Numbered from the stretch's first letter, positions 16,878 through 27,634 are shown. The stretch is 64,000 bases of DNA from Cupriavidus basilensis (GCF_000832305.1 NZ_CP010536.1:2604001-2668000), one strand, 5' to 3'. Notes: generated by a model from the sequence alone, not told the origin. Numbers and translations: made by a program.

Positions 16878-17831
16878 GTGGATCATTTCAAACAATTGGA
16901 GACATTGGTCTCGGTAGCCGCACGGGGCAGTCTTTCCGCGGCCGCGGCGGCTGAAGGCGTGGCGCCGGCCATCATCGGCCGGCGCATCGACGCGCTGGAA
17001 GAGCGGCTGGGCGTCAAGCTGCTGCTGCGCACCACGCGCAAGATCAGCCTGACCTTCGAAGGCTCGGCCTTCCTGGAGGACTGCCAGCGCATCCTCAACG
17101 ACCTGCACAACGCCGAGGCCAGCGTCTCGGCGGGCGGCGTCAAGGCCAGCGGCCATCTGCGCGTGACTGCGCCGGCGGGCTACGGGCGCAAGCACGTGGC
17201 GCCGCTGGTGCCGTTGTTCATCGAATCGCACCCGGATGTGACCATCACGCTGGACCTGTCGGACCGCGTGGTGGATCTCGTCAACGAGGGCTTCGACTGC
17301 GCCATCCGCCTGGGCGACCTGCCTGACTCCAGCCTGGTGTCGATCCGCCTGGCGGAGAACCGGCGCGTGGTGGTGGCGTCCCCGGATTACCTGGCGCGCC
17401 ATGGCGTGCCTGCCCTGCCCGAGGATCTCACCCGTCACAACTGCCTGGCCTTCGGCGCCAGCGCCAACGTGCAGCGCGGCTGGGCCTTCCAGCAGGAAGG
17501 CCGCGCGGTCACGGTCAAGGTGGGCGGCACCATGGAGTGCACCGATGGCGCGGTGCTGCACGCGTGGTGCCTGCATGGCCACGGGCTGGCATGGCGCTCC
17601 TGGTGGGAAGTCGGGCAGGAAATCGCTAGCGGCCGGCTGGTCACGGTGCTCGACGAGTTCCAGGCGCCGCCAATCGGCATCCACGCTGTCTTTCCGCAGC
17701 GCAAGCACCTGCCGCTGCGGGTACGACTGTTCATTGACCACCTGAAGAACACCTATGGGAACCCGGCCTACTGGCGCCGCGCGGAACAGGCATCCGCCGC
17801 CGGCAAGCCGCAACTGGCAGTCAATTCATAG
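16878..17831 (+). CDS. LysR-family transcriptional regulator
   Basis: A 317-residue regulator. The N-terminal winged helix-turn-helix is at about 1-60 (LSAAAAAEGVAPAIIGRRI, RLGVKLLLRTTR). A periplasmic-binding-protein-like effector domain follows. The start is a GTG. It is divergent from the dehalogenase-aceB operon across about 270 bases that contain a promoter and inverted repeats. Control of the glyoxylate gene operon is therefore likely but not shown. It belongs to the CrgA/AaeR-like branch that ends with a short tail after the effector domain. Confidence 0.93.
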   Translation: MDHFKQLETLVSVAARGSLSAAAAAEGVAPAIIGRRIDALEERLGVKLLLRTTRKISLTFEGSAFLEDCQRILNDLHNAEASVSAGGVKASGHLRVTAPAGYGRKHVAPLVPLFIESHPDVTITLDLSDRVVDLVNEGFDCAIRLGDLPDSSLVSIRLAENRRVVVASPDYLARHGVPALPEDLTRHNCLAFGASANVQRGWAFQQEGRAVTVKVGGTMECTDGAVLHAWCLHGHGLAWRSWWEVGQEIASGRLVTVLDEFQAPPIGIHAVFPQRKHLPLRVRLFIDHLKNTYGNPAYWRRAEQASAAGKPQLAVNS

Positions 17832-17954
17832 TCCGATTTGATTTAAGGCAATGCCGCATGCGCCACCCCTGCCTACAATGAAAGCTGACAGGTGCCGTGC
17901 GGCCTGCCTCCACCCAAAGGTAAACCCGGTCCATTCGCCCCAAAGGAGCCCAGC

Positions 17955-18389
17955 ATGTTCAAGCACATCCTGCTACCCACCGACGGTTCGGAACTGTCCA
18001 AGAAGGCCATCGACGGCGCGCTGGAGCTGGCAAAGACAATCAACGCGCGGGTCACCGCCTATGTCTGCCTGGAAGAGTATCCCTACACACCGTTCAGCGA
18101 GATCGTGGTGGAAGCGCCGCAGGCCTTCAGGGACCGCATCGAAAGCCAGGCCAAGCTATACCTGAAGGAAGTGGAAACCGCCGCCCGGGCCGACGGCATC
18201 AGCTTTGACGCCGACATGTCCACCTTTGCGGTGCCCTACCTGGGCATCATCGACGCGGCCGAGCGCCATGGCTGCGACGTGATCTTCATGGCCTCGCACG
18301 GCAGGCGCGGCTTGTCGGGCTTGCTGCTGGGCAGCGAAACCCAGAAGGTGCTGACGCACACCGACATCCCGGTGATCGTGTATCGCTGA
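17955..18389 (+). CDS. Universal stress protein, UspA family
   Basis: A 144-residue single-domain Usp protein. It starts MFKHILLPTDGSELSKKA and carries the nucleotide-binding loop SHGRRGLSGLLLGSETQ near the C-terminus. The first Gly of the usual G-x2-G-x9-G(S/T) pattern is Ala. The start is supported by AAAGGAG six bases upstream. It stands alone and converges on the M48 protease gene through a shared terminator. Cytosolic; role in stress survival is family knowledge. Confidence 0.95.
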   Translation: MFKHILLPTDGSELSKKAIDGALELAKTINARVTAYVCLEEYPYTPFSEIVVEAPQAFRDRIESQAKLYLKEVETAARADGISFDADMSTFAVPYLGIIDAAERHGCDVIFMASHGRRGLSGLLLGSETQKVLTHTDIPVIVYR

Positions 18390-18411
18390 GCGCGCCCTGG
18401 CGACAAACGAC

Positions 18412-18451
18412 AAAAAGGCTGGCCACCCCGAACAGGGCAGCCAGCCTTTTT
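18412..18451. terminator. Bidirectional intrinsic terminator
   Basis: AAAAAGGCTGG (18412) pairs with CCAGCCTTTTT (18441). It serves both the plus-strand Usp gene and the minus-strand protease gene. Confidence 0.93.
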
Positions 18452-18489
18452 GCTTGACCGGCCCGCCTATGGGGCAAGGCCGGCCCGGA

Positions 18490-19239
18490 TCAGCTGCTCT
18501 TCTTGATGCGGTCTTCGATGTGCCTGGCGCGGTCGTCCGAGCCAGGGTGCGACGAGAACATGCTGGACTTGCCGCCATCGAGCTTGGCCAGCTTCTGGAA
18601 CGCCGTGACCAGGCCACGGGTATTGGCCTTGTTCTTGGTCAGCACGTCGAACGAGTAGTCGTCGGCGGCGCTTTCCTGCGTTTGCGAGAATTGCGCGTTG
18701 ATCAGTTGCTCGCCCATTTCGCCCAGCTGCGAGGCCGACAGCGCGGCAACCGTGCCACCGGCGGCGGCCAGCGCGCCGCGCGCCGCCATGGCGGTATACG
18801 CCACCTGCATCTTGTTCTTGGTGTGGCCAAGCGCCACGTGGCCAAGCTCGTGCCCCACCACGCCGCGCACTTCGTCGTCGGTCATCATGTCCATCAGGCC
18901 GCTGTACACACGCACGCAGCCGTTGGCCATGGCCCAGGCATTGACATCCTTGGTCAGGTAGACCTTGGCGTTGACGCTGGGCAGGCCGCTCGACTGCAGG
19001 CCCGCCATGATCTTGGTCAGGCGCTTGTTGTAAGTGCTGCCAGGGGCCGCAATCTTGTTGGCCTTGTCGAGCTCGGCGCAAGACTGGTCGGACATGGACT
19101 TGACGTCGCCGTCGCTCAACGAGGCCGCCTTGAGCAGCGAGGTGCCCGCGCCCATCATGCCGTCGACATTGGTGCCGGCGCAGCCGGCCAAGGCAGCGCA
19201 GAGCGCAAGGATAGCGGCGAGGGAAAGTTTGTGCTTCAT
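18490..19239 (-). CDS. M48-family metalloprotease lipoprotein
   Basis: A 249-residue lipoprotein. The signal peptide ends in the lipobox LAGC with the acylated Cys at about 20. The zinc protease motif HELGH lies in VVGHELGHVALGH, and the third zinc ligand is expected in the ESAADDYSFD segment. It resembles LoiP/YcaL-type envelope quality-control proteases. The start is supported by AAGAAGG. It is monocistronic by its spacing. Likely periplasmic, anchored to the outer membrane. Confidence 0.92.
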   Translation of the reverse strand: MKHKLSLAAILALCAALAGCAGTNVDGMMGAGTSLLKAASLSDGDVKSMSDQSCAELDKANKIAAPGSTYNKRLTKIMAGLQSSGLPSVNAKVYLTKDVNAWAMANGCVRVYSGLMDMMTDDEVRGVVGHELGHVALGHTKNKMQVAYTAMAARGALAAAGGTVAALSASQLGEMGEQLINAQFSQTQESAADDYSFDVLTKNKANTRGLVTAFQKLAKLDGGKSSMFSSHPGSDDRARHIEDRIKKSS

Positions 19240-19448
19240 GTTTGTTGCCTTCTTGGGATCGACACCGACCGGGTTGCTCGCCAGTGACTTGAGTGGAGAT
19301 GTGCCGGCGGCTGGCCGGCGACCTGCGGTGTGGCTCTGCTTGCACACGGGCAGCATCATATCGCCTAAAACATCTCAATCAACCATTAAATGACATAATT
19401 GCCACAGACACATTTTTTAACATTCTCTGCAGGCTGCCCCCAAAAAGC

Positions 19449-19485
19449 AAAAAACCGCGCCGTCCCTGAGAGGGAGACGGCGCGG
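19449..19485 (-). terminator. Intrinsic terminator after isocitrate lyase
   Basis: A perfect 10-bp stem (CCGCGCCGTC 19455-19464 with GACGGCGCGG 19476-19485) is followed on the minus strand by six T. It lies about 97 bases beyond the isocitrate lyase stop. Confidence 0.88.
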
Positions 19486-19581
19486 CGCCTAATTGAGGGG
19501 CGTGATGGTCGCACGCCCTTCAAGATGACCGGCTATCGGGCCGGTCAGCCATTCCGCTTTTCGATCTCGCGATCTGAAGCC

Positions 19582-20874
<1,293 letters not shown>

Positions 20875-21226
20875 TTCACTCTCCTGGTGTGTAAAGCGGG
20901 GATGGCACTGGATACTTGCGACAGGCTTGGCGGACCGTGGCGCCGACTTGCCGGCAGGGGCGCTTTCGGGGGTGTTTCGGCGGCGCTGACCTGCTGGCCT
21001 CGCCACCCCTGTTTTTTGCCGCTCAGGTTATGTGTCTTATATAAGAGTGTAGAAAAACACACCGCATCGCAACAGCTCCGAATGCGGTCCTTGATTAGTT
21101 TTTTTATCTTTTATAATCAAATATTTACAAGTTATTTTCCACGATGTGGCAGGCAGTCTTCCATCATGAGAAATGCCCGTTGTGCCACGCATCACCATTT
21201 TTTGCCGCGCAAAACATCCTTCCGCA
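20875..21226. other. Leader region of isocitrate lyase
   Basis: About 350 bases without a credible gene. It becomes AT-rich at 21030-21140 and holds a perfect 12-bp palindrome TCTTATATAAGA (21035-21046), which may overlap the promoter -10 region or be an operator for isocitrate lyase. I could not assign a -35 element. Confidence 0.45.
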
Positions 21227-22174
21227 TTATGGAATTTCGGAATTTGGCGCCATCCGTGCCTGGCGCAATGCCAGCGGCTCCGGGCCACCATCGATATGGC
21301 CGGCCAGGTCACGCACCATCGCGGCCATGCCGGCTGGGTCCGCCAGCGGTAGCCAGTGCCGCGCGCCGACCTCCCGGCGCCACCAGCGCCCCACCCAGCG
21401 CGACAGATCCTCGGACAGCGCCGGCCTGACGTAGCGATCCAGCAGCGGCACGATCACCTGCACCGGCGCGTGCGCGTGGCGCTCGCCCGGTGAAAGCAGG
21501 CGCGGCAGCATATTGGCGCGGTACAGCGCCAACCCGTGACGGCCATCCGCGGCCTGGGTGGGATTGGGATCCGCCTCGATGCCCTCGGTTTGCCTCAGGT
21601 AAAGCGGCCAGGCGCGGCCCATCCAGAGCCGCCAGCTTAACTCGGGCAGCCACGGCAGGTGGAAGATATAGATGTACCAGGACGAGGCCATTTGCCGCAG
21701 CGAGCGCGAAAGCGCCGTGAACGACAGGCGCCGGTTTCCCCGCATCCAGTGGCCGACATGGTCCAGGCAAGGCCCGGAGCACGACGTATAAGAAGCGATG
21801 CGGCCACGCAGGCGCGGCTCGGTGACAAACTCCCAGCACTGGATCGCGCCCCAGTCATGGCCGACCAGGTGGACTGGGGCATTGGGAGAAACGGCGTCGA
21901 TCACCGCGCTGAAATCTTCCGTCAGCCGCTCCAGGCGATAGGCCGCCACGCCCTTGGGCGCCGAAGAACCGCCGGCACCGCGCACATCGTAGGCCACGAC
22001 GTAATAGTCGTTGGCCAGCAGAGGCGCCACGCCATGCCAGACCGCGCTGTTGTCCGGATAGCCGTGCACCAGCACCATGGCCGGGTGCGCGGGATCGCCC
22101 CAGGTCTTGACGGCAAGCCGCACACCGCCGGACTGGACAAATCGCTGGTTGGGAAGGGAATGGGGAGCGTGCAT
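21227..22174 (-). CDS. Alpha/beta hydrolase
   Basis: A hydrolase of about 315 residues. The oxyanion region is VLVHGYPDNSAVW. The nucleophile elbow is VGHDWGAIQCWEF, with Asp rather than Ser as expected nucleophile, which points to the epoxide hydrolase/haloalkane dehalogenase branch. The C-terminal His is probably in ARHWLPLADP. The substrate is unknown. The start is uncertain between 22189 and 22174; neither has a clear ribosome site. It follows the GGCT-like gene by about 100 bases on the same strand. Confidence 0.85.
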   Translation of the reverse strand: MHAPHSLPNQRFVQSGGVRLAVKTWGDPAHPAMVLVHGYPDNSAVWHGVAPLLANDYYVVAYDVRGAGGSSAPKGVAAYRLERLTEDFSAVIDAVSPNAPVHLVGHDWGAIQCWEFVTEPRLRGRIASYTSCSGPCLDHVGHWMRGNRRLSFTALSRSLRQMASSWYIYIFHLPWLPELSWRLWMGRAWPLYLRQTEGIEADPNPTQAADGRHGLALYRANMLPRLLSPGERHAHAPVQVIVPLLDRYVRPALSEDLSRWVGRWWRREVGARHWLPLADPAGMAAMVRDLAGHIDGGPEPLALRQARMAPNSEIP

Positions 22175-22271
22175 GCTTGACCATGACATCGGACGATGGA
22201 ATGGTTGCCGATGCTACGCCAAGACCGGCCGCGCGGCGAGCGCACGGCATGGCGTTTCAAACGAGAGCGGG

Positions 22272-22673
22272 CTAGCGGGCGCGCCGGTAGGCCACCCAGT
22301 CTCCGGATGCAATGCGCGGCAGGCCCGCGACCGCGTCCTCGCCCACCGGGTAAAGCAGGCAGCTGACGGCTTGATCGCCAACCGCCACCATGCGTTCCTC
22401 GCGCACGAACAACGAGGCTTGCCCCGGATAGACCTCCTCGATCTCGTCGAGCACAGGTACCAGCGCGGCATCGACCTCGTACAAGTCGCCGGCCACGCCG
22501 GGCGCGGCGGCGTCCAGCACCAGCCCGGGATACGTGCCGAAGTCATAGAGCCGCCCCGCCACGGTCGCGCAGCCGATCAGGCGCGGCGCGGCAATGCCGT
22601 GCTTGCGCGCGGCCGCGTTAAGATCGTTGACCTCGCCCGCGCGCAGCGTGCCATAGACAAAGACCACCGGCAT
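22272..22673 (-). CDS. Gamma-glutamylcyclotransferase-like protein
   Basis: A 133-residue protein of the GGCT/YtfP fold. The substrate loop VFVYGTLRAGEVN is at the N-terminus, and a candidate catalytic Glu lies in YEVDAALVPVLDEIEEVYPG. It may cleave gamma-glutamyl amino acids or dipeptides to 5-oxoproline; the exact substrate cannot be read from sequence. It begins two bases after the RraA-like gene stop, so the two are translationally coupled. Confidence 0.85.
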   Translation of the reverse strand: MPVVFVYGTLRAGEVNDLNAAARKHGIAAPRLIGCATVAGRLYDFGTYPGLVLDAAAPGVAGDLYEVDAALVPVLDEIEEVYPGQASLFVREERMVAVGDQAVSCLLYPVGEDAVAGLPRIASGDWVAYRRAR

Positions 22674-22675
22674 GC

Positions 22676-23173
22676 TCAGCCCTCCAGCCTGGTGTCCGCC
22701 ACCAGCACGCCATCGGCGTCAGCATAGATCCAGTTGCCGGGCCGCACCACGGCGCCGGGCATTTGCACCGTGACCTCGCGCTCGCCCACATTGCGCTTCT
22801 GGCTCTTTTGCGGATGCAGGGCCAGGGCGCGCACGCCGATGTCGCACACCGCAAGCTCGCCGCTGTCACGCACGCAGCCATTGACGAGGATGCCGACCCA
22901 GCCGTTCTTCTCGGCCAGCACGCCGAGGTTGCCGCCCACCAGCGCGCAGCGCAGCGAGCCGCCGCCATCGACCACCAGCACGCGGCCGTTGCCCGGCGAT
23001 TCGACCGTCTCGCGCACCAGCGAGTTGTCCTCGAACACCTTGAGCGTGGCCGCCGGGCCAGAGAACGCGGCGCGCTTGCCAAAATGCTGGAATACCGGCG
23101 ACAGCACACGCAGCGAGCCGTCGGCCAGGCGCGCCTCATTGGCGTCGCACAGGTCAGTGGTAGCAAAGCTCAT
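22676..23173 (-). CDS. rraA: RraA-like protein (RNase E regulator / HMG aldolase family)
   Basis: A 165-residue member of the RraA family. It starts with [15 protein letters not shown] and contains the conserved [23 protein letters not shown] core. In enterobacteria RraA binds RNase E and inhibits it; family members in other bacteria are often 4-hydroxy-4-methyl-2-oxoglutarate aldolases. Sequence alone does not separate these roles. The start has GGGAG upstream. It forms a two-gene unit with the GGCT-like gene; the MFS gene ends about 60 bases upstream. Confidence 0.9.
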   Translation of the reverse strand: MSFATTDLCDANEARLADGSLRVLSPVFQHFGKRAAFSGPAATLKVFEDNSLVRETVESPGNGRVLVVDGGGSLRCALVGGNLGVLAEKNGWVGILVNGCVRDSGELAVCDIGVRALALHPQKSQKRNVGEREVTVQMPGAVVRPGNWIYADADGVLVADTRLEG

Positions 23174-23236
23174 GAAGGACTCCCGAATCGGAAAAGTGGA
23201 AATTGGATGCGGTGCGAATGCGTGCGTCAGTTCGTG

Positions 23237-24514
23237 TCAGCCGGCGGCCGCCCGCTTGGCCGCCGGCTTGGCCCCCACCGCGCGGCGGGAACGGTTGCCA
23301 TTGCCAACCGTGACTGCGGTGAAGATCGCCAGCATCTGGAAAGCGCCGATCATGAAGAACACCCAGCTCGGCCAGTGCGCATCCATCAGCATGCCGAAGA
23401 ACAAAGGCCCGCTGGCCAGGCCGATATCGAGGCCGGAGTAGACCACGCCATAAACCCGGCCCGTGGCGCCGGCAGGCGCTGCCGCACGCACCAGCAGGTC
23501 GCGCGAAGGCCCGGCAGTGCCCGCGCCAAAGCCGATCACGCCCATCAGCACCGGCACCATCACGGCCGGCAGTACGCCCACCCCCACCACGATCGCGACC
23601 AAGCCCGACAGCGTGAAGCTCATCGCGATCAGGCGGTCGTGGTTGCTGGTGCGTGCCGCGGCAAAGCCACCCACGATCATGCCGCCCGCGCTGCACAACA
23701 TATAGACGGTGTACGACGCCGTGGCGAGCGTCAGCGGCATGCCGTAGAGCTGGGTCAGCGCGGTCGGCGCGAAGCTCTGGATGCCGGAAAACGAAAAGGT
23801 GGTGACGAGGAAGAAGGCCCAGCAGATCCACACTTGCGGCAACTTCAGGAACGCCAGCATGCTGCCGCCCGCCTTGGCTGCCGGTGCGCCCGCCCTGGTC
23901 GCCGCACCGGCGCCGGCGCGGGGATCCAGCACATGCCGAAAGGCCAGCAGCACAACCAGCACGCCAAAGGCCACCGCCGAGGCGCTGGCGAGCGCGGTGC
24001 GCCAGCTGCCGAGCTCGGCAATGGTCAGCAGGAAAATCGGCGCCGCGGCCCAGCCGAGGTTGCCCGAGATGCCATGCACCGAGAACGCATGTCCCAGCCG
24101 CGGCTGGGAAACATGCTTGTTGAGCAAGGTGAAATCGGCGGGATGGAACACGCCGTTGCCAATCCCCGCCACGCCCGCGCCAAGCAGCAGCATCGCATAG
24201 CTCGGGCTGATCGACAGCAGCAAGGCCGCCGCGCCCAGCAGCCCGATGCCGCCGAACAGCACCGGCGTCGCGCCAAAACGGTCCACCACGAAGCCCGACG
24301 CGGTCTGCACCACGGCCGACACGGCAAAGAACACCGTCATCAGCAAGCCCAGCTCCGCATAGCTCAGGCCGAACTCGGCCTTGATCCACGGGAACAGAGG
24401 CGCCAGCAGCAGGTGAAAGAAGTGGGAAACGCCGTGGGCCAGGCCGACCAGGCCGATGACCTGGGCGTCGTGGCGCAGCGGATTGCGAACGGGATCGAGG
24501 GTGGCGGCAGTCAT
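23237..24514 (-). CDS. MFS transporter
   Basis: A 425-residue major facilitator protein with about twelve transmembrane helices. The N-terminal half includes VVQTASGFVVDRFGATPVLFG, which covers the conserved loop 2-3 region. A polar central loop (RAGAGAATRAGAPAAKAGG) separates the halves. The C-terminus is basic (GAKPAAKRAAAG). No substrate is evident. The ATG at 24514 is chosen over 24556 because homologous MFS N-termini start shortly before the first helix. It lies between RraA and the LytTR regulator genes, all on the minus strand. Confidence 0.9.
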   Translation of the reverse strand: MTAATLDPVRNPLRHDAQVIGLVGLAHGVSHFFHLLLAPLFPWIKAEFGLSYAELGLLMTVFFAVSAVVQTASGFVVDRFGATPVLFGGIGLLGAAALLLSISPSYAMLLLGAGVAGIGNGVFHPADFTLLNKHVSQPRLGHAFSVHGISGNLGWAAAPIFLLTIAELGSWRTALASASAVAFGVLVVLLAFRHVLDPRAGAGAATRAGAPAAKAGGSMLAFLKLPQVWICWAFFLVTTFSFSGIQSFAPTALTQLYGMPLTLATASYTVYMLCSAGGMIVGGFAAARTSNHDRLIAMSFTLSGLVAIVVGVGVLPAVMVPVLMGVIGFGAGTAGPSRDLLVRAAAPAGATGRVYGVVYSGLDIGLASGPLFFGMLMDAHWPSWVFFMIGAFQMLAIFTAVTVGNGNRSRRAVGAKPAAKRAAAG

Positions 24515-24632
24515 CGGGCGGCTATCTGGCTGGGCTTGGCATGGCGCGCCGGCCATGCTGCCAGGCTCAAGAGGCGCGCTGCGAATACCGCATCATAGAG
24601 TAAAACCACCCGTGGCAGGGGTGCCCTGCGCG

Positions 24633-25463
24633 TTACATCTGTTTAAACAGATAGGCGTACTGACGCGCCACCGGCAAGGTCTCGGAGCGATTGCGCAGCT
24701 TGAGCGCGAGCCGCCCCAGCGACTGGTTCACGGCACTGGCCACGCAGTCGATATTGACCACCGTGCCGCGATGGATCTGCCAGAAGCGCTCGGGGTCCAG
24801 CTGCTGCGACAGCTCGCGCAGGCTGGTGCGGATCAACGCCTCGCCGCTGGCGGACACCACGTTGACGTACTTGTCCGTCGCCTCCAGGTAGATCACCTCA
24901 TCCACCGGAATGATGCGGATCTCCTGGCCGACCAGCGCCTTGATAAAGCGCAGGTAGCCATGTTGCGGCGCGCCCGCCAGCGCATGCTGCCCGGGCCCGC
25001 CGCCTGGCTCCATGGTCTCCAGGCGCGCCAGCAGCTGCGCCAGGCGATCGGTATCGAGGGCGGCGCCGCCCTCCTCGCTGGCCTGCGCCTGGGCCGCCAG
25101 CCTCGCCTTGAGGCGGTGCACCGTGGCCTCAAGCCGCTCGGGCTGCACCGGCTTGAGCACGTAATCGACCGCCTCGCGCTCGAAGGCTTCCAGCGCGAAC
25201 TGGTCGTATGCCGTGACGAACACCACCAGCGGCGGCGGATCGAACTCCATCAGCTCGCGCGCCACGTCCATGCCGCTCATGCCTGGCATGCGGATATCGA
25301 GAAACGCGACCTGGGGCTGGTGCTGGCGGGCCGCCTCCAGCGCGGACACGCCGTCATGGACCACGCTGACGATCTGCGCCTCGGGCCAGAGGCTGGACAA
25401 TTCGGCATGCAAGGCGCGCGCGAGCAGCGGCTCGTCGTCGGCGATCAACAGGGTCGGGGCCAT
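24633..25463 (-). CDS. LytTR-type response regulator
   Basis: A 276-residue regulator. The receiver domain has the acidic pair IADDEP and the phospho-acceptor Asp in VAFLDIRMPGMSG; the conserved Lys lies in YVLKPVQPE. A LytTR DNA-binding domain occupies the last ~100 residues (IIPVDEVIYLEATDKYV, FWQIHRGTVVNID). The domain order matches AlgR and LytR. The partner kinase gene is 79 bases upstream in the same direction. Targets are unknown. Confidence 0.95.
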   Translation of the reverse strand: MAPTLLIADDEPLLARALHAELSSLWPEAQIVSVVHDGVSALEAARQHQPQVAFLDIRMPGMSGMDVARELMEFDPPPLVVFVTAYDQFALEAFEREAVDYVLKPVQPERLEATVHRLKARLAAQAQASEEGGAALDTDRLAQLLARLETMEPGGGPGQHALAGAPQHGYLRFIKALVGQEIRIIPVDEVIYLEATDKYVNVVSASGEALIRTSLRELSQQLDPERFWQIHRGTVVNIDCVASAVNQSLGRLALKLRNRSETLPVARQYAYLFKQM

Positions 25464-25542
25464 GGAAACGGTAGTAAGGGGCGGATGGGTCGATGCAGTC
25501 TAAGCAGTCGAAGAAGTCGAAGCGGCTAAGCAGCGAGGTGCG

Positions 25543-26733
25543 TCAAGAATGGGAAATGCCTTGCGTGGCAGCGCTCACAGGGGGGATGGCGCGCGCGCCG
25601 GCAGCCTTGCCCGCGGGCACCGGCACGGAGGCGTGGGCGGCGGCAGGCGCCGCCGTGCGCACAACGGGTAACGTCAGCCGGACGATCACGCCGCGTGGCG
25701 TGTTTTCTTCCATCTGCATGCTGGCCGCCGCCCCGAAAATCCGCGCCAGCCGCTCGCGCACATGGGTCAGCCCGAGGCCGGAGCCCTTGGTCACGGCATG
25801 TCCGAAGCCTACCCCGCTGTCGGTGATGACAACCTGCACCGCGTTGTCACCCTGCGCCCGGGCCGACAGCACGATCCTGCCGCCATGCATGCACGGTTCG
25901 ATGCCGTGGCTGACCGCGTTCTCCACCAGCGGCTGGATCAGCATGGGCGGGATCTCCACCTCCGCCAGTTCGGGCGGAAGCTCGATCTCATAGGCCAGGC
26001 GCGTGCCGAAACGCAGCGCCTGGATGTCCAGGTAGCTGCGCAGCAACTCGAACTCCTGGCGCAGCGTGCATTGCTCGGCGCGCGTGTGGGACAGCGACAT
26101 GCGCAGGAAGCCGATCAGCCGCTGCAGCAGGCGCCTTGCGGCCTGCTGGTCGGTGGCAATCAGGCAATCCAGGTTGGCCAGGGAGTTGAACAGGAAATGC
26201 GGCTCGATCTGCGCCTGCAGGGCCATCAGCTGCGCGCGCACCAGCTGCTTCTCGGCCTCTTCGCGCTGCAGCGCGTCGAGCGCGGCCTGCCGCTCGAGAT
26301 GGGCGAGCTTCTCGCGCGACCAGTAGAAGTAAATCATGCTGGCCGATGCAAGCATGCCCACTACCAGGCACATGCGCAGCATATCGGTCGCTTCCTCGAA
26401 GGACTTCGCCGGCTCGCTCAGTACCACGCGCGTGGTCCAGCTGCCCATGATCACGCCCAGCGGCACGGCAACGGCGGTCAGGCACAGGAAGGGCCAGCGC
26501 CTGGGACGATCATTCCACCAGATCAGTACGCGGGCGATGTCGATCAGCAGCCAGATCGACAGGCCGATAAGTTGACTGTAGACGAAGTTGTGCCACAGCG
26601 AGCCGCCCGTGCGGAAACCGTAGTTCAGGCTGACTGCGATGATGGTGTTCGCGCATAGCACGAACACCAGGTCGCGCGCGAGGATCGAGATCCTGGAGGG
26701 AATGGCGGCGGGACAGCGATCCAGCGCTTTCAT
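25543..26733 (-). CDS. LytS/AlgZ-type sensor histidine kinase
   Basis: A 396-residue kinase with four N-terminal transmembrane helices and no extracytoplasmic domain of size. A short coiled stretch is followed by the His_kinase motif QAQIEPHFLFNSLANLD, with the phospho-acceptor His in EPHFLFN. The ATPase domain has LVENAVSHGIEP and GSGLGLTHVRERL. The C-terminal tail is proline- and alanine-rich. It pairs with the LytTR regulator downstream. The architecture resembles FimS/AlgZ, which controls surface structures in Pseudomonas; transfer of that role here is speculation. Confidence 0.93.
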   Translation of the reverse strand: MKALDRCPAAIPSRISILARDLVFVLCANTIIAVSLNYGFRTGGSLWHNFVYSQLIGLSIWLLIDIARVLIWWNDRPRRWPFLCLTAVAVPLGVIMGSWTTRVVLSEPAKSFEEATDMLRMCLVVGMLASASMIYFYWSREKLAHLERQAALDALQREEAEKQLVRAQLMALQAQIEPHFLFNSLANLDCLIATDQQAARRLLQRLIGFLRMSLSHTRAEQCTLRQEFELLRSYLDIQALRFGTRLAYEIELPPELAEVEIPPMLIQPLVENAVSHGIEPCMHGGRIVLSARAQGDNAVQVVITDSGVGFGHAVTKGSGLGLTHVRERLARIFGAAASMQMEENTPRGVIVRLTLPVVRTAAPAAAHASVPVPAGKAAGARAIPPVSAATQGISHS

Positions 26734-26787
26734 AGGGGCAAGGTCGAGGATGACTGATCGATGACTGATCGTTATTGTAAAGGCCGG

Positions 26788-27216
26788 TCACTGGCGCCGG
26801 CAGCCGTCGCCCGGCTCGCATATACGCTGCGACACGTTGGCGTCATCCATCGCGGGATTGGCGCCGTGGCCGTGCAACGCGGCCCACCACTGCCCGGACA
26901 GGACATAGCGCGGAAACGTGATCCATTGCTCGGCCAGGATGCGCTGCGCCACGTCGAGCGGGCCGGCGAACGGCTCGGGCCTGACCGCCTCGAGCCGGTG
27001 CCCGCGCCCTTGCAGCATCATCGACAAGGCCATGCACAGCACGCCAAGCCCTACCGCGGGCACGGATAGCGACAGCACGCCATAGGCCAACAGCACATTG
27101 CCGGCCATGAACATCGGCACCGCGACAATGTGCAGCAGCAGGCTGCGCGGGTGATTGTGATTGCGGGCGTAGCCGTGCCATTGCCAGCTCAGCAGCCCTT
27201 GCGGGCGCGCGCTCAT
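26788..27216 (-). CDS. Small membrane protein, DUF962/Mpo1-like
   Basis: A 142-residue protein with two central transmembrane helices. The pattern NHNHPRSLLLHIVAVPMF and the later GHRLEAVRPEPFAGP match the Mpo1/DUF962 arrangement of His-containing motifs flanking membrane helices. In yeast Mpo1 is a dioxygenase acting on 2-hydroxy fatty acids; activity here is unproven. Its ATG overlaps the stop of the preceding LiaI-like gene (ATGA), so the two are coupled. The start at 27216 is set by that overlap. Confidence 0.7.
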   Translation of the reverse strand: MSARPQGLLSWQWHGYARNHNHPRSLLLHIVAVPMFMAGNVLLAYGVLSLSVPAVGLGVLCMALSMMLQGRGHRLEAVRPEPFAGPLDVAQRILAEQWITFPRYVLSGQWWAALHGHGANPAMDDANVSQRICEPGDGCRRQ

Positions 27217-27419
27217 GGCTTCGGGCCGCGCTGGTCGACGCGCCGCCAGGCCAGGCGGCGCACAAGCACGATGGCGCCCAGCGCGATCAGCAGCACGGGC
27301 CAGCCATCCCGCACCAGATAAGCCGGCAGCAGGCCGCCGTTTTGCGCGAGGAACACCGCGCCCAATGCAATCAGGATGATCGGGGCGATCAGCCCCCTGC
27401 CGCCACGGCCTTGCTTCAT
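27213..27419 (-). CDS. Small two-helix membrane protein, LiaI/LiaF-like transmembrane region
   Basis: A 68-residue protein. It has two hydrophobic helices (IAPIILIALGAVFLAQNG and WPVLLIALGAIVLVRRL) around a short loop GLLPAYLVRDG, as in the DUF5668/LiaI-type transmembrane domain. The start at 27419 follows GGAGAG. It overlaps the next gene by four bases. The function is unknown; family members occur with envelope-stress systems. Confidence 0.75.
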   Translation of the reverse strand: MKQGRGGRGLIAPIILIALGAVFLAQNGGLLPAYLVRDGWPVLLIALGAIVLVRRLAWRRVDQRGPKP

Positions 27420-27634
27420 CTCGCTCTCCTCTCGTGCCGACCCGCGCACCGTCGATATTGCGGTGCATCAAGCCATGTGACGGTATCAGCGTATTCCGCC
27501 ACGGACAGTTGTGACTTTACGCGGACACCTGCCGGGACGAAAGTGGCGTGCGACGAATGGAGAGCGGATGGCGCGAAACGCGAGGATGCGGCGCGATCGG
27601 CACCGGCGCACTCGGGCCCCGCAAGCCCGGGCCG

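Noticed and set aside
15945..17813. Minus-strand frame spanning dehalogenase and LysR genes
   Set aside because: It crosses two well-supported genes in wrong frames and the promoter region between them.
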